Shown: positions 1 to 11,329 of the stretch, in pieces
Numbering within the stretch: the stretch's first letter is position 1
Layout of the letters: every line of letters starts with the position of its first letter
NCBI GenBank assembly: GCA_008508345.1
Contig: QNGE01002657.1
Coordinates: forward strand, 27,155-91,154
Reading direction: 5' to 3'
Source of the DNA: Paragonimus westermani
Lineage: Eukaryota > Platyhelminthes > Trematoda > Plagiorchiida > Troglotrematidae
DNA length: 64,000 nt
The notes under the pieces: generated by a model
The model's input: only the letters and a program-made list of their open reading frames with translations
What the model was told of the DNA's origin: nothing
Databases searched by the model: none
Translations under genes and position numbers: made by a program

Positions 1-29
1 CCAATTAGTGTCATATATATGTTCCTGGT

Positions 30-110
30 TATTGTTATTTGGTACTGAAGAGGCAATACGAAATGCTAGCATCTACCAGTGTCCGTCTTCTTACTGCTGT
101 GTTCAAATTC
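30..110 (+). pseudogene. Penelope-like element scrap, GIY-YIG-proximal region
   Basis: A short + strand reading starting at the ttt codon at 38 gives FGTEEAIRNASIYQCP. It matches the translation FGTDESIRNACIYQFSC of the arms flanking the PLE-4 fragment near 63.3 and 63.7 kb. In PLEs this segment lies just before the GIY-YIG endonuclease core. No longer open frame surrounds it, and the window edge cuts off the rest. It is an old, non-functional fragment of the same PLE lineage as PLE-4. The assignment rests on similarity within the window. Confidence 0.45.
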
Positions 111-120
111 TTTCAGTGTC

Positions 121-2000
121 TGTAAGAAATGTTTTACTCATACAGACGTGAATTGTGGAATTCGACGGCTATCTCTCCTGTTCTTGATAATTGCGGCTTG
201 GATGGGTTTTTAACGGTCAGCCCGCTGAGTAAAACACAAAGTGGCCCGCTGCCTTGGAATCAACGCACAAAACGTTTACATTTCAGACTTTTTACACTGT
301 GAATTCAAGTTCTAGCAAGGTTTAGTCTAAATGGATATCCTAAAGACTTTTTTTGAGGAGAAATTTGCATTCATCCAAACAGCTTACAAAAGATACATGA
401 TTATCACTTTACCGCATGACGTCGAGGCGAACAAGATTATCACCAGTAATCGGCTTGGGAATGCAATCGGAGGTACTCACGCCGCGACGTGGGTCACCAT
501 GTAATTTAGCATCAGTTTACTGTTGACGCTACACCTCCAGAATCGTTGGCCTAGATCAACTTCACTCTTCTGTGATTCTGCCTCCTACGTTATTGACAAT
601 CCGGTTACGTCGGAGGAATTACAAAGCAGCCACCGAAGGAAACTCTGGAGAGTTTCCTGAAACGGGTCTGTAATAGCTGTGAAATGTCAAGTTGCAGAAC
701 CAGTTGTTCCCGCCCGATAGGCAAGTAAAAGCGGACGAACCCTAGGACTCAACTTACATGACCCACCAAACCCATTCCAGAACTACCAGAGTGTGATTGT
801 TACCAACAGCAGATGGAATTGGCATGCCCATGTGTACAAAACAATTTGTGTGACTCTTTCACCTCCATGGTCAGCTACTCCTAATCGAGCGTAGACTACG
901 CAGCACCGGTGGGAATGCAGCTCATGCAAGTGTGCCTCTTACACACTCACAAAAAAGCATAAACGCATCCGGTCGATTGTACTCCTTATCATGACCATGG
1001 TATTTACTAAACCGGGTGGTCTGTTGTTATTTTCGTAAGCACTTCGCATATATCTTATGTAACCGTGAAAGTCCGATAAGAAAAGCCGAAAACAGTAGTT
1101 TTAAGCACTGAAGGTTTTTATGAAATCTACAGACAAGATGTACAGGGTCAACAACTTGTCGAAATAATCAAATAAAGTTTAATTTTGTCACTTACTCTGG
1201 GCCTCTTCAAACTATGACAAAGGACCGGAAGTGGTCCCGCAAAAAGTTGTCGGTAAACGGCATCATAAAAATGTTTGGGTATGCGATAGAAAAAACTACA
1301 ACTTATTGAAAAGTATTTAGAGAATCAGTTGGTATAAATTGAGAATTTCTGGAACTTTGGCATTCAGATAAACTTTTCATTCCAGTCTTCTCGGGTGGGA
1401 GATACTAGAATCTAGTTTAACCTTTGCTGGAGATCGTCAGTGTGAAAGATGCACTAAATGATCAATGTCAGATTATGCAGAGTGTTTTCGTAACCCTGTC
1501 AAGATCACTGATACTATGGAAGCTAACCTACCAGCAATATTAACCCTTGAATATTTCCATGATTTCGTTCTTTTGAAATATCCATCATTAACGACAAGCT
1601 CATGGTAAGTTAATAAAAGACGAGTCCATTTTTGTTTTCCACGCAGCAAAATATAACTTGAGGAGTTTAAAATGACTTCAGCCCGTAGTCTCTGAGGAAC
1701 AGTAGTAAATGCTAGCATGTCTGAGTCACCGTAAGGAGGACGACATTTTAGTAAACAATCAGTGGTAGGCTTGGAAACTTGACGCTTGAGTCTGCTGTGA
1801 AAACATGGATGAAAATCAAATAGCACCTGGCGGATGACAACTAAATTTTGTGGTGATTGTTAAAGTTCTTCTTTTAGGCGCAGTGGGTTACGTTCTATTT
1901 TCGAAATGAGATCGCAAGTTCTTCATTAGAAACCTGTTGACCTTTTTATTCACCACACACTGGACAATGCGATTTGAACAAACAAAGTTAGTCGTACCTA
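121..2000. other. no recognisable gene
   Basis: AT-moderate, non-repetitive sequence on both strands. The open frames present (for example 1473-1826 on the - strand) have no recognisable motif and no convincing splice context. I see no coding evidence here. Confidence 0.5.
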
Positions 2001-2004
2001 ATGT

Positions 2005-2140
2005 GAGGTTAGTGGCACAGTGGTCAACTTGGTTGCCCCATGAAAGTGTGGTCTGATTCCTAATCCCTTCCTTGGCATGCACATGCAGCGTTAATGAGCT
2101 CCAACAGAAGCGGAGCTCAAATATGATGCCTCACTTTGAA
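2005..2140 (+). mobile_element. tRNA-like SINE, copy A
   Basis: One of four diverged + strand copies of the same short repeat (others at 13.98, 27.93 and 56.61 kb). The head contains an A-box-like stretch (gtggcacagtggtcaac) and a degraded B-box-like stretch (ctgattcctaatccc) at tRNA spacing. The shared core that follows reads ggttgcccc-atgaaag-gtgg, then ends in a gcgttaatgagctccaac segment. This is the structure of a Pol III-derived SINE. The copy is old, with about one base in four differing from the other copies. Confidence 0.5.
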
Positions 2141-4140
2141 GAGCTGAATGGGAATTCTGTGGGAATGCGGCGGATAGGGTCAGTTTATACAAAATCGAAG
2201 TTCCTTACTGCTCATCAAAATTGAAAGGTGACACCAATGCTGAAAATTTGGAGACACGACTAAAGTCACTCATAGATACAAGAGCGAACAAAGCACTGTA
2301 TGAACATGACGATAAGTAATGGAAATACAAGACCAAATGCAGGTCTATTATATATTTGTGACCGCGGTGCCCAATGCCATACGCCTATTCCAAGTGCCAG
2401 AGATAGTGACAGAAATATAGGAAGATAGACTAAAAGCCTTCTGATTCGCATCAGTAAAAAAATTCACCCTGTTCACTTGTCTTTGAAGGGCAATTAATAA
2501 GATACTTCAATGCTTCATTCTTATCATGAACACCTTTTGGGAATGTGAGTTTTGCTCACCTTGTCATGGCAGCCCCATCGATGAAAACTTGACATATTTC
2601 AGCAGTAACATCCTTACTACTCACTACTTTCAAGTAACCCGAACTGATAACGTTTCCCGTTATCGTAATGGGACGCGGCAGATGGGCGGTTGTGAGCACG
2701 CTAATGACAGTCGAGAATGGAGTAGATGAGTCCGTTTACATAAGGTCTAAGTGACCTGTGGTTTCAGAAAAGCCAAATGTTTGAAAGACAAGTGCACACT
2801 ACTATCTACTGTTGAACTGTGTTAGGTAAGAGCCATGTGTGGTCACTCGTTCCCAGCCCAAAGGTAAACACGAAATTTGGTCTTCTCTAATTCCGCTTCT
2901 CCTTTTCATAGCAATCAGCAAGGATTAGGAGATCTTTCTCATTGTTTCATATTGCTTCCATCCAACAGACATAATCGAAATTCACGTCACTCATAGAGCC
3001 TTGAGTGAACTACGCATTACCGTTTCTCATCAATCTCCCATAGCAGCCTTTTTTGTATCACCTGCAAAAAGCATCAGCTCTCAATCTTCACCTTCGTTTC
3101 GCCTAAAAACCTATAAAATCTGCTCAGAAGAAGCCTATCGGAGATCATTTTACCTTTACGTTTCAGTCTCGCAGATGAAACTATCGATTTTGTACTGATG
3201 ACAGGAAATTTGGAGCGTGAGATGTCTCGGTCTCTGTAGATTGAGCTTAACGTTGTAATTTGCTAGTCAGGTGACTGCAATCTCCTGGCGGACGAAAGCA
3301 ACGTATCATTCGGTGAAGAAACTGGAAGTGTTCTGGTAGTGTGCAGTGCATGAAACTCACTGGAAGTAACCAGAAATGTTCTGGAGAATAATTTAAACAT
3401 ATTACTGTCACTTAAGTTGACTTTTGCTCACTATCAAGTGATGATTCAAAAAGGGGTATGCAACTTCTTGCATGACACAGCGAACTTTTCTATGTGTGGA
3501 TCAGCAGTTTCTTTGAACATGATGTGACGCCTACATAAAGCCATTGCACAACCGTGTACATCATGTTGTACACCCTAATATGAAAAGTGAAGTATCTGCT
3601 CCCAAGTATGTTCTGAGAACATGTTGAGAATCACAAGATATCTCTTATGAACCTCTTTCCAAAATTACAGAACCATAACCGCTTGAGTTTCGAAGACAGC
3701 ATAATAGTTTTTTAATTTTGGAATTGCGGAACATATAGGCATCTTACTGGGTGATAAAAAGTGACAAGGGTAAAGTAAGAAGCCCTACAAAACCGGCCTC
3801 AAATCATCAGCTTGCAGCAATTCTTTTCGTATCTACTGAATGACCTCGCGCCAGAGGTCGTTAGTTGTGTTTCTAAAAGCTTACAATTCATCATTTCTGG
3901 TGGCGCAAAAGCTGTTTATTCAGAACATCAATACATGGGATATGCGCTTCAACGCGTAAGAAATAAACCCACGCATCTCTTTACAACATTGCTCTCAAAA
4001 CGGTCGCCAATGCCCTGTTACTGTGTGTATCGAGAACAACTTCACGCTGCGCCCTAGTTTTTCTTCTGATATTTTTCCGACGGCTACTTCAGTGTCCAAA
4101 TCCATGCTCCTGCCTCTACTGATTAGTGATTATGTGAGTA
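2141..4140. other. no recognisable gene
   Basis: The small open frames at 2526-2729, 3001-3198 and 3812-4057 have no recognisable motifs or compositional bias. I see nothing else here. Confidence 0.5.
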
Positions 4141-4145
4141 GTATA

Positions 4146-4718
4146 TTACGATTGCTGATCCTCACTACACCCCTTTCCCCGCAAAGAATGTTTCGGCTTC
4201 AACAAAAGCCGTTTGAGCTCTTTTCGTTCTCCCGACTCTCTGCGTACCGGCCTCGGTGACGTTGACGCACCTGGTGTGCATTCTCTTCTGCTCGGGGTGT
4301 CATACCATTTACTTCCGTGAACTAGATGGTGATTGTTCTCATTCTTAATCAAATACACTGGGCTGCGACGTTCCGCCATTATATACGGTAACCCTCAGCT
4401 TGCCAGAAACCTTTTAGATCAGGGTCCTGTTCACCCCACACTCCGATGGTCTCTGTACTTAACCTTCGGACCAGATTCAAACAGACTAGATCGACCCGAT
4501 GCATCTGCAACCCACTGTTCCCTGGAAAGTCCTTGTGTGTGTGTGTGTGTCAGGTTTTGATTGGCCAATCCCCTAGCTTCTGTTAATTCACGCGTGCCTA
4601 TTCGCCGGCTTCCCCGTAAACCAATCTCCTGATCGACTGGGAAGCCTGGCATGCACCCATGCATTAGCTCGAGTAGCGACTTTTTCGTTGCTCCTTTTGG
4701 AGAACAGCGATGGGCCAA
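4146..4718 (-). pseudogene. Ty3/gypsy integrase C-terminal region (fragment)
   Basis: The frame at 4718 downward gives AHRCSPKGATKKSLLELMHG followed by PGFPVDQEIG, matching the integrase block where host elements have AYRTTPH..TG.SPFELM.GR..R.P.D. Further down, after a frame change, ERRSPVYLIKNENNHHLV and YDTPSRREC match the SH3-like end of the integrase. A (TG)n microsatellite lies between the two pieces. The segment is in line with the core above it. Confidence 0.6.
4534..4550. repeat. (TG)n microsatellite
   Basis: A run of about eight perfect TG dinucleotides inside the decayed gypsy integrase region. It probably arose after the element lost function. Confidence 0.85.
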
Positions 4719-4769
4719 CAGAATCGACGGTAGCGTTTCCTCTCAGCTTCCTCCTCCCACCACCTATTA

Positions 4770-5153
4770 CTCCCTGATTGTGCGATTGTTTGTTTCCGTC
4801 AATCCATTTGATTGAGGATGATATGCTGTTGTGCGGGTTTTATTTATTATCAAGCGCTCCGAACAGTTCGGAAACTCCTCACTTTCAAAGCAGGGGCCTT
4901 GATCAGTTAACATGCTTCGCTATAATCCGTGATTCGCAACGTGTCCATTCACATCCTTGCATACGGCGCTTGCCTCCTGACCAGGTAAAGAGACCGCTTC
5001 TATCCATATTGTGAAATGTTCATTCATGGCTAGGATGTACTCGTTTCGGGAATTGAGAACTGGTTGTGTGGGATACTGACTAGAGTAACTTATGCACTTT
5101 AGCAGTTGACATTCCTGACAGTCTCGAACATAGCTGTTAACACTATCATTCAT
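4770..5153 (-). pseudogene. Ty3/gypsy integrase core (fragment)
   Basis: The segment VRDCQECQLLK is the CxxC half of the integrase zinc finger. MNEHFTIWIEAVSLPGQEA corresponds to the first beta-strand block of the core, where the family usually has DHFTKW; the aspartate is replaced by N here. In the shifted continuation I read LTDQGPCFESEEF (second aspartate block) and NGLTETNNRTI (catalytic-glutamate block). Stops and a frame change separate these pieces, so the domain cannot be functional. Confidence 0.7.
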
Positions 5154-5162
5154 TCCCGGTCA

Positions 5163-5625
5163 CTAAGCTGCTTCTGCATTTCGTAAGTTAGATAACATCC
5201 GATATGAGCTAGCTGTTGACATTCCTTCAAAGTCGTCGCTCAACTCTGTCAGTATAACCGGCAGGTTTATTCCCTCCTGCAGTTGGCGTATCAAAATTCT
5301 GGCACTATTCAGCCGCATGTCTAACCAGTGCATTTTTAAAACTGTTGCTCCCGGATTTCCCTTGTTTTCTGATGGTTGTCCTCCCGATAGAAGCTGGTCA
5401 ATCACCTCCCATATCGCTGCATCCATACTCTGTGCTGCTTGTAACACTCTAGGAGCGTACTCCTGTTCAATACTTCCCACTCCGATCACGTCGTTGTTGA
5501 CCTTCTCTATATGTTGCGTTTGGGAGGACGAATCGGGAACACAGTTCTCTTTCCTAGCTGTATGACGGATTGTAAAGTCGTACTCCTGTATCCGTAGTGC
5601 CCAACGAGCCAGTTTTCCTCGGGTT
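5163..5625 (-). pseudogene. Ty3/gypsy RNase H end and tether, shifted frame
   Basis: This frame picks up where the preceding RNase H frame is lost. It starts with ARWALRIQEYDFTIRHTARK and runs to KENCVPDSSSQTQHIEKV, the position of the usual KEN..DALSR end of RNase H. A poorly conserved linker of about 100 residues follows, ending at a stop at 5163. The linker has no motif I recognise. The overlap with the upstream frame marks a single frameshift near 5620. Confidence 0.65.
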
Positions 5626-5963
5626 CCCTTGCCGAGTTAATCCAATCCACCGGTTTGTCGTCGGTCTCCACATAAAAACGTAAGTCGATGAGGTCCGGCC
5701 TCCATTTTTCCAAGGCCCACACTAATGCCAAATACTCTTTTTCTGCCGCTGAGTAGTTTCGTTCGGCAGGAGCTAGTACCCGACTGACATATCCAACAGC
5801 ACAGCCTTCCTGCTTCAGTAAAGCTCCGTTTCCTGTGTCACATGCATTCATTGTGGCAAACAAGATCTCCCCACTCGCCAATAATTTCAGGGTTAGTTGT
5901 CCCTTCACCAACTGTTGTATTTTGACAAACGCTTGATTGGATCCTTCTGACCAATAAAATTGA
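5507..5963 (-). pseudogene. Ty3/gypsy RNase H domain (fragment)
   Basis: The - strand frame begins near 5963 with FYWSEGSNQAF, the usual Ty3/gypsy junction between reverse transcriptase and RNase H. It continues through NACDTGNGALLKQEG (catalytic-aspartate region), then SAAEKEYLALVWALEKWR (helix with the catalytic glutamate) and FYVETDDKPVDWI (the TDHKPL-type motif, with D for H). Near 5620 the frame shifts: the tether segment LARWALRIQEYDFTIRH continues in another frame. The domain is therefore recognisable but broken. Confidence 0.8.
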
Positions 5964-5969
5964 CAATTC

Positions 5970-8900
5970 CACTGTTACTAATACTACCCTAGATTAACGT
6001 TTACGTGAAAGTTGGTCAGGTTGTAAGTTCGTGTTGTTCTTGGCTCTTGTTGCACTCTCCAAAATCGTTGCTTTGATTTGTGTTTAATGGATTTTATGCA
6101 AATCGACCGACACCTGTTGGGTGTAATAAAAGTTAATAGGTTATTTCGACCTCTAATCTTAAACTTCTGCACTCCTCAGTGACTCACTGAATTCAGTGTC
6201 AGCTCACCACTTTACATTACGCATCACTGTGGCAGTATATGCCGTCTTTTGGGTTTATAGTTTAGGGGAGATTCAGGTTGGGGCGGCGGATGTAAACCCC
6301 TGACAGTAAAATGATCCTACAAATGATCAGGAAGCCAGTGTGTACGGGACGCAGTTATGTACAATGCCGGAGGTAGTGGAGTCAGGTGGATATAATGGCG
6401 GCGAGTCGACAAGTGCAGTCGTGTGTCTATAGGAATTGTGTACTGAATTCAAACAGATGCATGTTCATCGTTAGCAAACACAAAGTATCCCACGTTGACC
6501 ATGCAATTTGGAAAGTAAGGTCAGATGCATAAGCACGTTTGAGGTGTCTACTGTACTGGGACAAACCAAATGATCAACGTAAAGAGGATATGGAAATGGC
6601 TTTCACTAGGGACCAATATACGCCTCCAAAATATGTCCGTTATGAGTAGGTGTGCACTTCGAAAAAACCACTGTGGACAGAAAACGTCGTATATCCAATG
6701 AATATTGACTGCAGGCAACAACACAAAAATGCAGCTATTGCATTCGGTTTAGAATGCACACATCCACTAGTTTACAGTTTCAATTTAATAGGCATGGAGT
6801 TTTGTCACTCTGCTTGGTTAAACATTGTTTTAAAATCCAGTACGAATTAGCTACGTAACTTACTTTATAAAATTCATAAGTTTGTCAGTTAAACCAACGT
6901 AGCCAGTTCATAAAGAAGAAAATGCAAAACTTGAATCGGTGTTTTGTGTGAACTTTAGCGAAGGATCAAATCATTTCTAGCTCGAGAGTGTTAAAATAAC
7001 ATATTGAAATAATTCGTAGCTTTGGAAACTGTACTGTTCTGCCGTGGCTTTATGCACTGATAGTCATGTTTTCTTTAAACAGGATTTTTTGACAGTAAAT
7101 TCTTCCTTGCGTGAGGTTAATTAGTTTTTTTTAATTCAGTAGGCTCCTCATGCAAACAAAATTAAGAATTCTCAATGAAGAAACTTATCAGTGTTAGATG
7201 ACTGAATAACTGATTCTAGTAGGCGAGGTTTTCGATGCCATTTCCTTGCTTAGTGATCGGTTATTTTGAAGACTATTGAAGAGGTACCGGAAGTGAGGAC
7301 CACTTCCGTGCAGAAAACACCACTCACGAAATAAAATGTTGCCAGTATTCGAATGCTTACCTTGGTATGTGGTAGTAAAGTACCATTGTGATCCTGTTCT
7401 GTGGTCGACCGCAAATGGATATGACATTCAGAGTTGGGATACGATCAAGTGTGGAAGGGAAGACAGCTTACTGCCTTTCCTGGTCACATGCAAGACAAGA
7501 CAGGATAAGAAAACTTTAAATCTAAACAGCTTCCCATTGTTGTCAAGCCTACGGTTGTTAGATGCTCTCAAAAGGTGTGACTGGCATAACCAATAGTTGA
7601 GTGCTCTTCATCTAGGTGTTCTGGAACAATATACTGGCGAAATGGCTTCCGTTACCCCATAATTAATCATCATTCCGAACATCAAGGTACCTCCAGGCAA
7701 TATTGGTGTCTTATTGCCATAAATATGTGCAATCGGTTGTTCGTTAGAGGCAACATCATGAACTAAGTAATTTTCACTTCAAACTGGACAGAAAGGAGCC
7801 GATACACCATCCGCACACCAACGAACTACGCTACACATTCAGAGGAGTCCACAGCAGATTGCGAGGTCATTCGAAACGCAACCAGTGTTTTATGACTTTA
7901 CCGCAGTTTAGCAAATATGAGCTGAGAAGAGCATCTGTCGCCAATGAGAAGAACGGCTCAAATCGTATCACGTGAAGGTGTCCTCCAACAAACCATTGAG
8001 ATGTTGTCAGGCTTATGGGAACTCCGATGGAACAATTGTAGCAAAATAGCAATGGGTAATTCAGGCTACACCTACAGAATACTATAACTTGTCAGTATTT
8101 CGGTATTGCTCAAGAACAAAAAAATGATAACCCAGTGAAAAATGAAAAAGAGGAAGTTCAAAGAACATCTTTACTCCTTTCAACCATAAACGGAGCAGAC
8201 TTCGGGAAACATACTCATTGATCAAAACCAACGCTGAGCATATCGAACCCCACACAACACACATTTTTCAGGCAAATTGTAAGGAAAAGCTTAACGGACC
8301 ACCACCTGGAAGGAACTGTCTAACCATACCCTCTAAGAACTGCACTTATAGTTTACCCAATGATCACGTGTATTCAGTTCAAAACGTTTAGAATCACTCA
8401 AAACATTACAAAACAAAAAACACGGTTGTTTACGCGTATGGTTGAGACAAAGAGATGTGGATGGTTGTAAACAAATGACTAATCGGACAGTGGCGTAACA
8501 ATGACAGAAGAAACTACCAGTATGCTAGTAGGGAACGATGAATTCTTCCCCAGTCCGAACAACATGGTACATCTTACGATACTGGTAAGTGGTTTTTGCC
8601 TTAATAAACTCTGCATGTTTAAAAACTCATGACTTTTCAGGTCTTCTAAACATTCAGAAATATACCAATGACACCAAACACCCAAATTTTAATTGTGCAT
8701 ATAAGTTTAGATGAGGCGAATATTTCAGAATCAAACTGGAGCAAATTCGGTCACCACGTGGTCCGTGGTTCAGGTCGTGGACTAATCACAAAAGCGTAGG
8801 TGTCATAACCGACGATCTCCTTGGTCTAGTTAAACCTGATAATTTCGTGGTCACAAACACAGTGTCCTCAAAATTGGGACGGGACCTTTGTAATTTGTTC

Positions 8901-9105
8901 GGTTGCACATTTGGTATCCAACATTTTTACGTACTCTCTATCAAGTTATCAGTTGTGCCTAAGGAAGTCTGTCAGGCTGAGTCTACGCGTCAACTGCATG
9001 TATTAGACAGTGATGAACTTAGTCGGTAACAACGAACAGATCGGTTGATTATGATTATGTGAGTCTGTTATTCTATGTACACCGATTCGTCTGTCTGCCA
9101 ACCCA
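5970..9105. other. no recognisable gene
   Basis: Unique-looking AT-moderate sequence between the gypsy and PLE-1 elements. None of the open frames (largest about 86 codons, at 7336-7596) shows a family motif, and I found no splice-bounded coding block. Confidence 0.5.
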
Positions 9106-9112
9106 GAACGGT

Positions 9113-10194
9113 ACGTTCATAATTTTTCCTCATTGCATTTGGATAAAAAGTTGATTGGAGTATTGTCACTAGGTTCTAAGCTTTGTTGTCCAAAACGAAA
9201 AACCAGGCACATGGATTTGGAAGTACAGTTCGAGAATGTGTTTCCTCAGTTGTCTGATCTTCAGTTGTCGTCTCCGCTAAATTTTGAACGATCGAAATCT
9301 ACACTGGTTAACTCCTGTTATCAATACCAGCAGAGTAATCCAATCCTGAAACATCTCTTAACGCATGAACATATCATATCTGAGGAAGATGGAATCATTA
9401 GTCTATCCAAGTCGGATAAAGGCGCTGGGATAGTTCTGCCCAATAAGACAAATTACCTAGACAAAATGCATACCATACTAGGTGACCAAACCAAACTCAA
9501 GATGAGGAAAGAAAAGGGACAAAAAAAAACCCAAAAAGGGAAGGCGTTGTCGAAACTACTGCGTTCCATAAAACAAAACGGGACAACTGACTCCTCAACT
9601 TTCGAACGTATTCGACCCACTGGAACCACTATTCGCAGGCTCTAAGGACTGTCGAAAGTTCACAAAGCAGGTGTATTTCTTCGACCTATTTTGGACATGT
9701 ACAACTCACCATACCACTCGCTAGCCAAATGGTTGTCGTATCTTCTTGAACCCATCAGGAAGAATTTGCCGAAACATAGCCTACGAGACTCCTTTGAATT
9801 CATTAGTATAATCAACGGGCCAAACCTAACCGGACAACAAATGCTTTCTGTAGACATATCACCTTTGTTTACAAATGTTCCACTGAATGTCCCCATACCC
9901 CCACTAGAACTGACGCAATTGTCGTACATTTTTACTCATAACATACAGTTTGAATTCGACGGGGAACTATATCGACAAATGGATGGTGTAACAATGGGAT
10001 CCCCGTTGGGTCCGCCGTTTGCAGACAACTTCATGGCGAAGCTGGAGAATGACCAGTTAGAGGAAACCATTCGTGGATTCAGTGTTTATAAGCAATATGT
10101 GGATGATATCATATGTATAGTTGCCGAAAATGCTAACCCAACGTATATCTTAGCCATTTTCAACTCGGTCCCCATAAACGTAACATTCACGTAA
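9113..10194 (+). pseudogene. PLE-1 reverse transcriptase, first frame
   Basis: In one frame with a single internal stop (taa at 9643-9645), the translation runs from LIGVLSLGSKLCCPKRK, an N-terminal PLE motif, through SKSDKGAGIVLPNK (template-contacting block). After the stop come KVHKAGVFLRPILDMYNSPY (palm entry), VDISPLFTNVPLN (motif A, with the conserved aspartate), YRQMDGVTMGSPLGPPFADN (motif B) and QYVDDIICIV (motif C, catalytic YVDD encoded at 10096-10107). About ten residues seem to be missing after TNVPLN. The frame ends at 10194 by a frameshift. Function would be RNA-templated DNA synthesis, but this copy cannot encode it intact. Confidence 0.85.
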
Positions 10195-10199
10195 CGATC

Positions 10200-11053
10200 A
10201 ACTAGCTTTCCTGGACGTGCTCATCCAGCGACGTGCTGATGGATCGGCTAAAAGTGAAGTATATAGGAAAGAGACCTGGAATGGACAGTATATCCCGTTC
10301 AGCAGCTTTGTCCCTCGAAAGCAGAAGAGAAATCTAATAAAGTGCATGACCAATAGAGTAATGAGAATATGTACATGGGATACGGTCTCCGATGCACTGA
10401 CGTTTCTACGCACACTGTTCTTATAAAATGGCTATCCAGAACGTTTTGTAGACAAGACTTTGGAACGTCGCCAGAAACATGATAAGACGAACATAGCGGA
10501 AAAGAAGGCAGTATATATTTCATTACCATTCAAGGGGGATACACTCGCCGGAACAATTACTGGGGGACCTAACGCTGCTATCAATAGAACATTTTATGCT
10601 GCCAACCTACGTGTTTGTTTCAACTCTACTCCAGCTCTATGGTTACGGTTAAAGGATAAAGTGTCGTTTTTTGTATACCCATTTACTTGTTCCTGTGGAA
10701 CTATTTACGTGGGTCGCACAACCAGGCGCTTATCCGAACGTATCCGTGAGCACCATCCAGTCTGGATCAGAAAAGGAGTCACCAAGACGATTACCAGCGC
10801 CATTGTTGCACACTTCGTTGATACACATCGTACTGTCAACCTGGCCTCCTCTTTTCGTTCGGTTTACCGAGTCAAAGGCATTCACTCAAAAGCTGTCAGA
10901 TGCCGAATTTTGGCCACGGCTGAAGCGATCGGAATTCGACTGAATAATTCACCTTTGTGGGCACGGAAAAGCTTTGTTCAGGCGTTGAAGTTGCCATGGC
11001 CAACCACTAACACCAGGACCGCTCAAAACGCTATGGTTCTAGTTATGTCATAA
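10200..11053 (+). pseudogene. PLE-1 RT thumb and GIY-YIG endonuclease
   Basis: The second frame starts with LAFLDVLIQRRADGS (RT motif after the catalytic YVDD) and TWNGQYIPFSSF, meets a stop at 10424-10426, then continues as one open segment to 11053. The endonuclease core is FTCSCGTIYVGRTTRRLSER. TIY and YVG stand for the GIY and YIG strands, a CxC pair precedes them, and the RRLSERIREH helix follows. The end (LATAEAIGIRLNN) matches the family's conserved EA..I..L.P block. In PLEs this nuclease nicks target DNA for priming. Confidence 0.85.
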
Positions 11054-11194
11054 TGGTGACATAATCGTATCACAACGTCGTCTCCATGTGTGCCTATGAC
11101 GTGTCTGACCTCACTTGAACTCACTTGAACTTGTCATTTGTTTTGTTCGCGTTGTCCTGACAACTCTGTTTCATATTAATGTTAAGTATTTGGC

Positions 11195-11285
11195 CTAATG
11201 ATGGATAACCGAAAACGAGCCTGTTCGCTACACCATTTTTCTGATGAGTACTTTGGGTTTTTTTGACTATTTTGAAAACGTAAAA
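11195..11285 (+). ncRNA. possible hammerhead-like core in PLE-1 3' region
   Basis: In the 3' untranslated part, ctaatga (11195-11201) is followed by tggataacc, which can form a two- or three-pair helix, and then gaaaacgagc. PLE-2 has ctgatga..gaaaacgag at the same aligned place (40680-40703). CUGAnGA plus GAAA is the conserved core of hammerhead ribozymes, which are known from Penelope-like elements. Here the first box is mutated (CTAATGA) and helices I and III are weak. At most this is a decayed version. Confidence 0.25.
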
Positions 11286-11329
11286 TAGTTGCACGTTTTG
11301 CTTCCAAACGTTGCGCCGCACGACTACTC

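Larger units (their letters stand above)
4146..5965 (-). mobile_element. Ty3/gypsy retrotransposon 1, decayed 3' half of pol
   Basis: Read on the - strand, this interval carries in order the RNase H domain, the tether, the integrase zinc-finger end and core, and the integrase C-terminal domain of a Ty3/gypsy polyprotein. That is the canonical order for this superfamily. The frame changes at least twice and several stops interrupt it, so no functional polyprotein can be made. Reverse transcriptase, protease and gag are absent; the match stops abruptly near 5965. I could not define LTRs. It is a different lineage from the gypsy fragment at 58.7-60.6 kb, judging by the integrase core. Confidence 0.8.
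9107..11320 (+). mobile_element. Penelope-like element PLE-1 (RT plus GIY-YIG)
   Basis: A nearly full-length coding region of a Penelope-like retroelement on the + strand: PLE reverse transcriptase followed by a C-terminal GIY-YIG endonuclease, the diagnostic order of EN+ PLEs. The reading frame is broken by an in-frame stop at 9643-9645, a frameshift near 10190 and another stop at 10424-10426. About 250 bases of 3' untranslated sequence (11054-11320) are shared with PLE-2 at 40.5-40.76 kb, which fixes the 3' side. I see no clear terminal repeats or target duplication. Confidence 0.85.
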
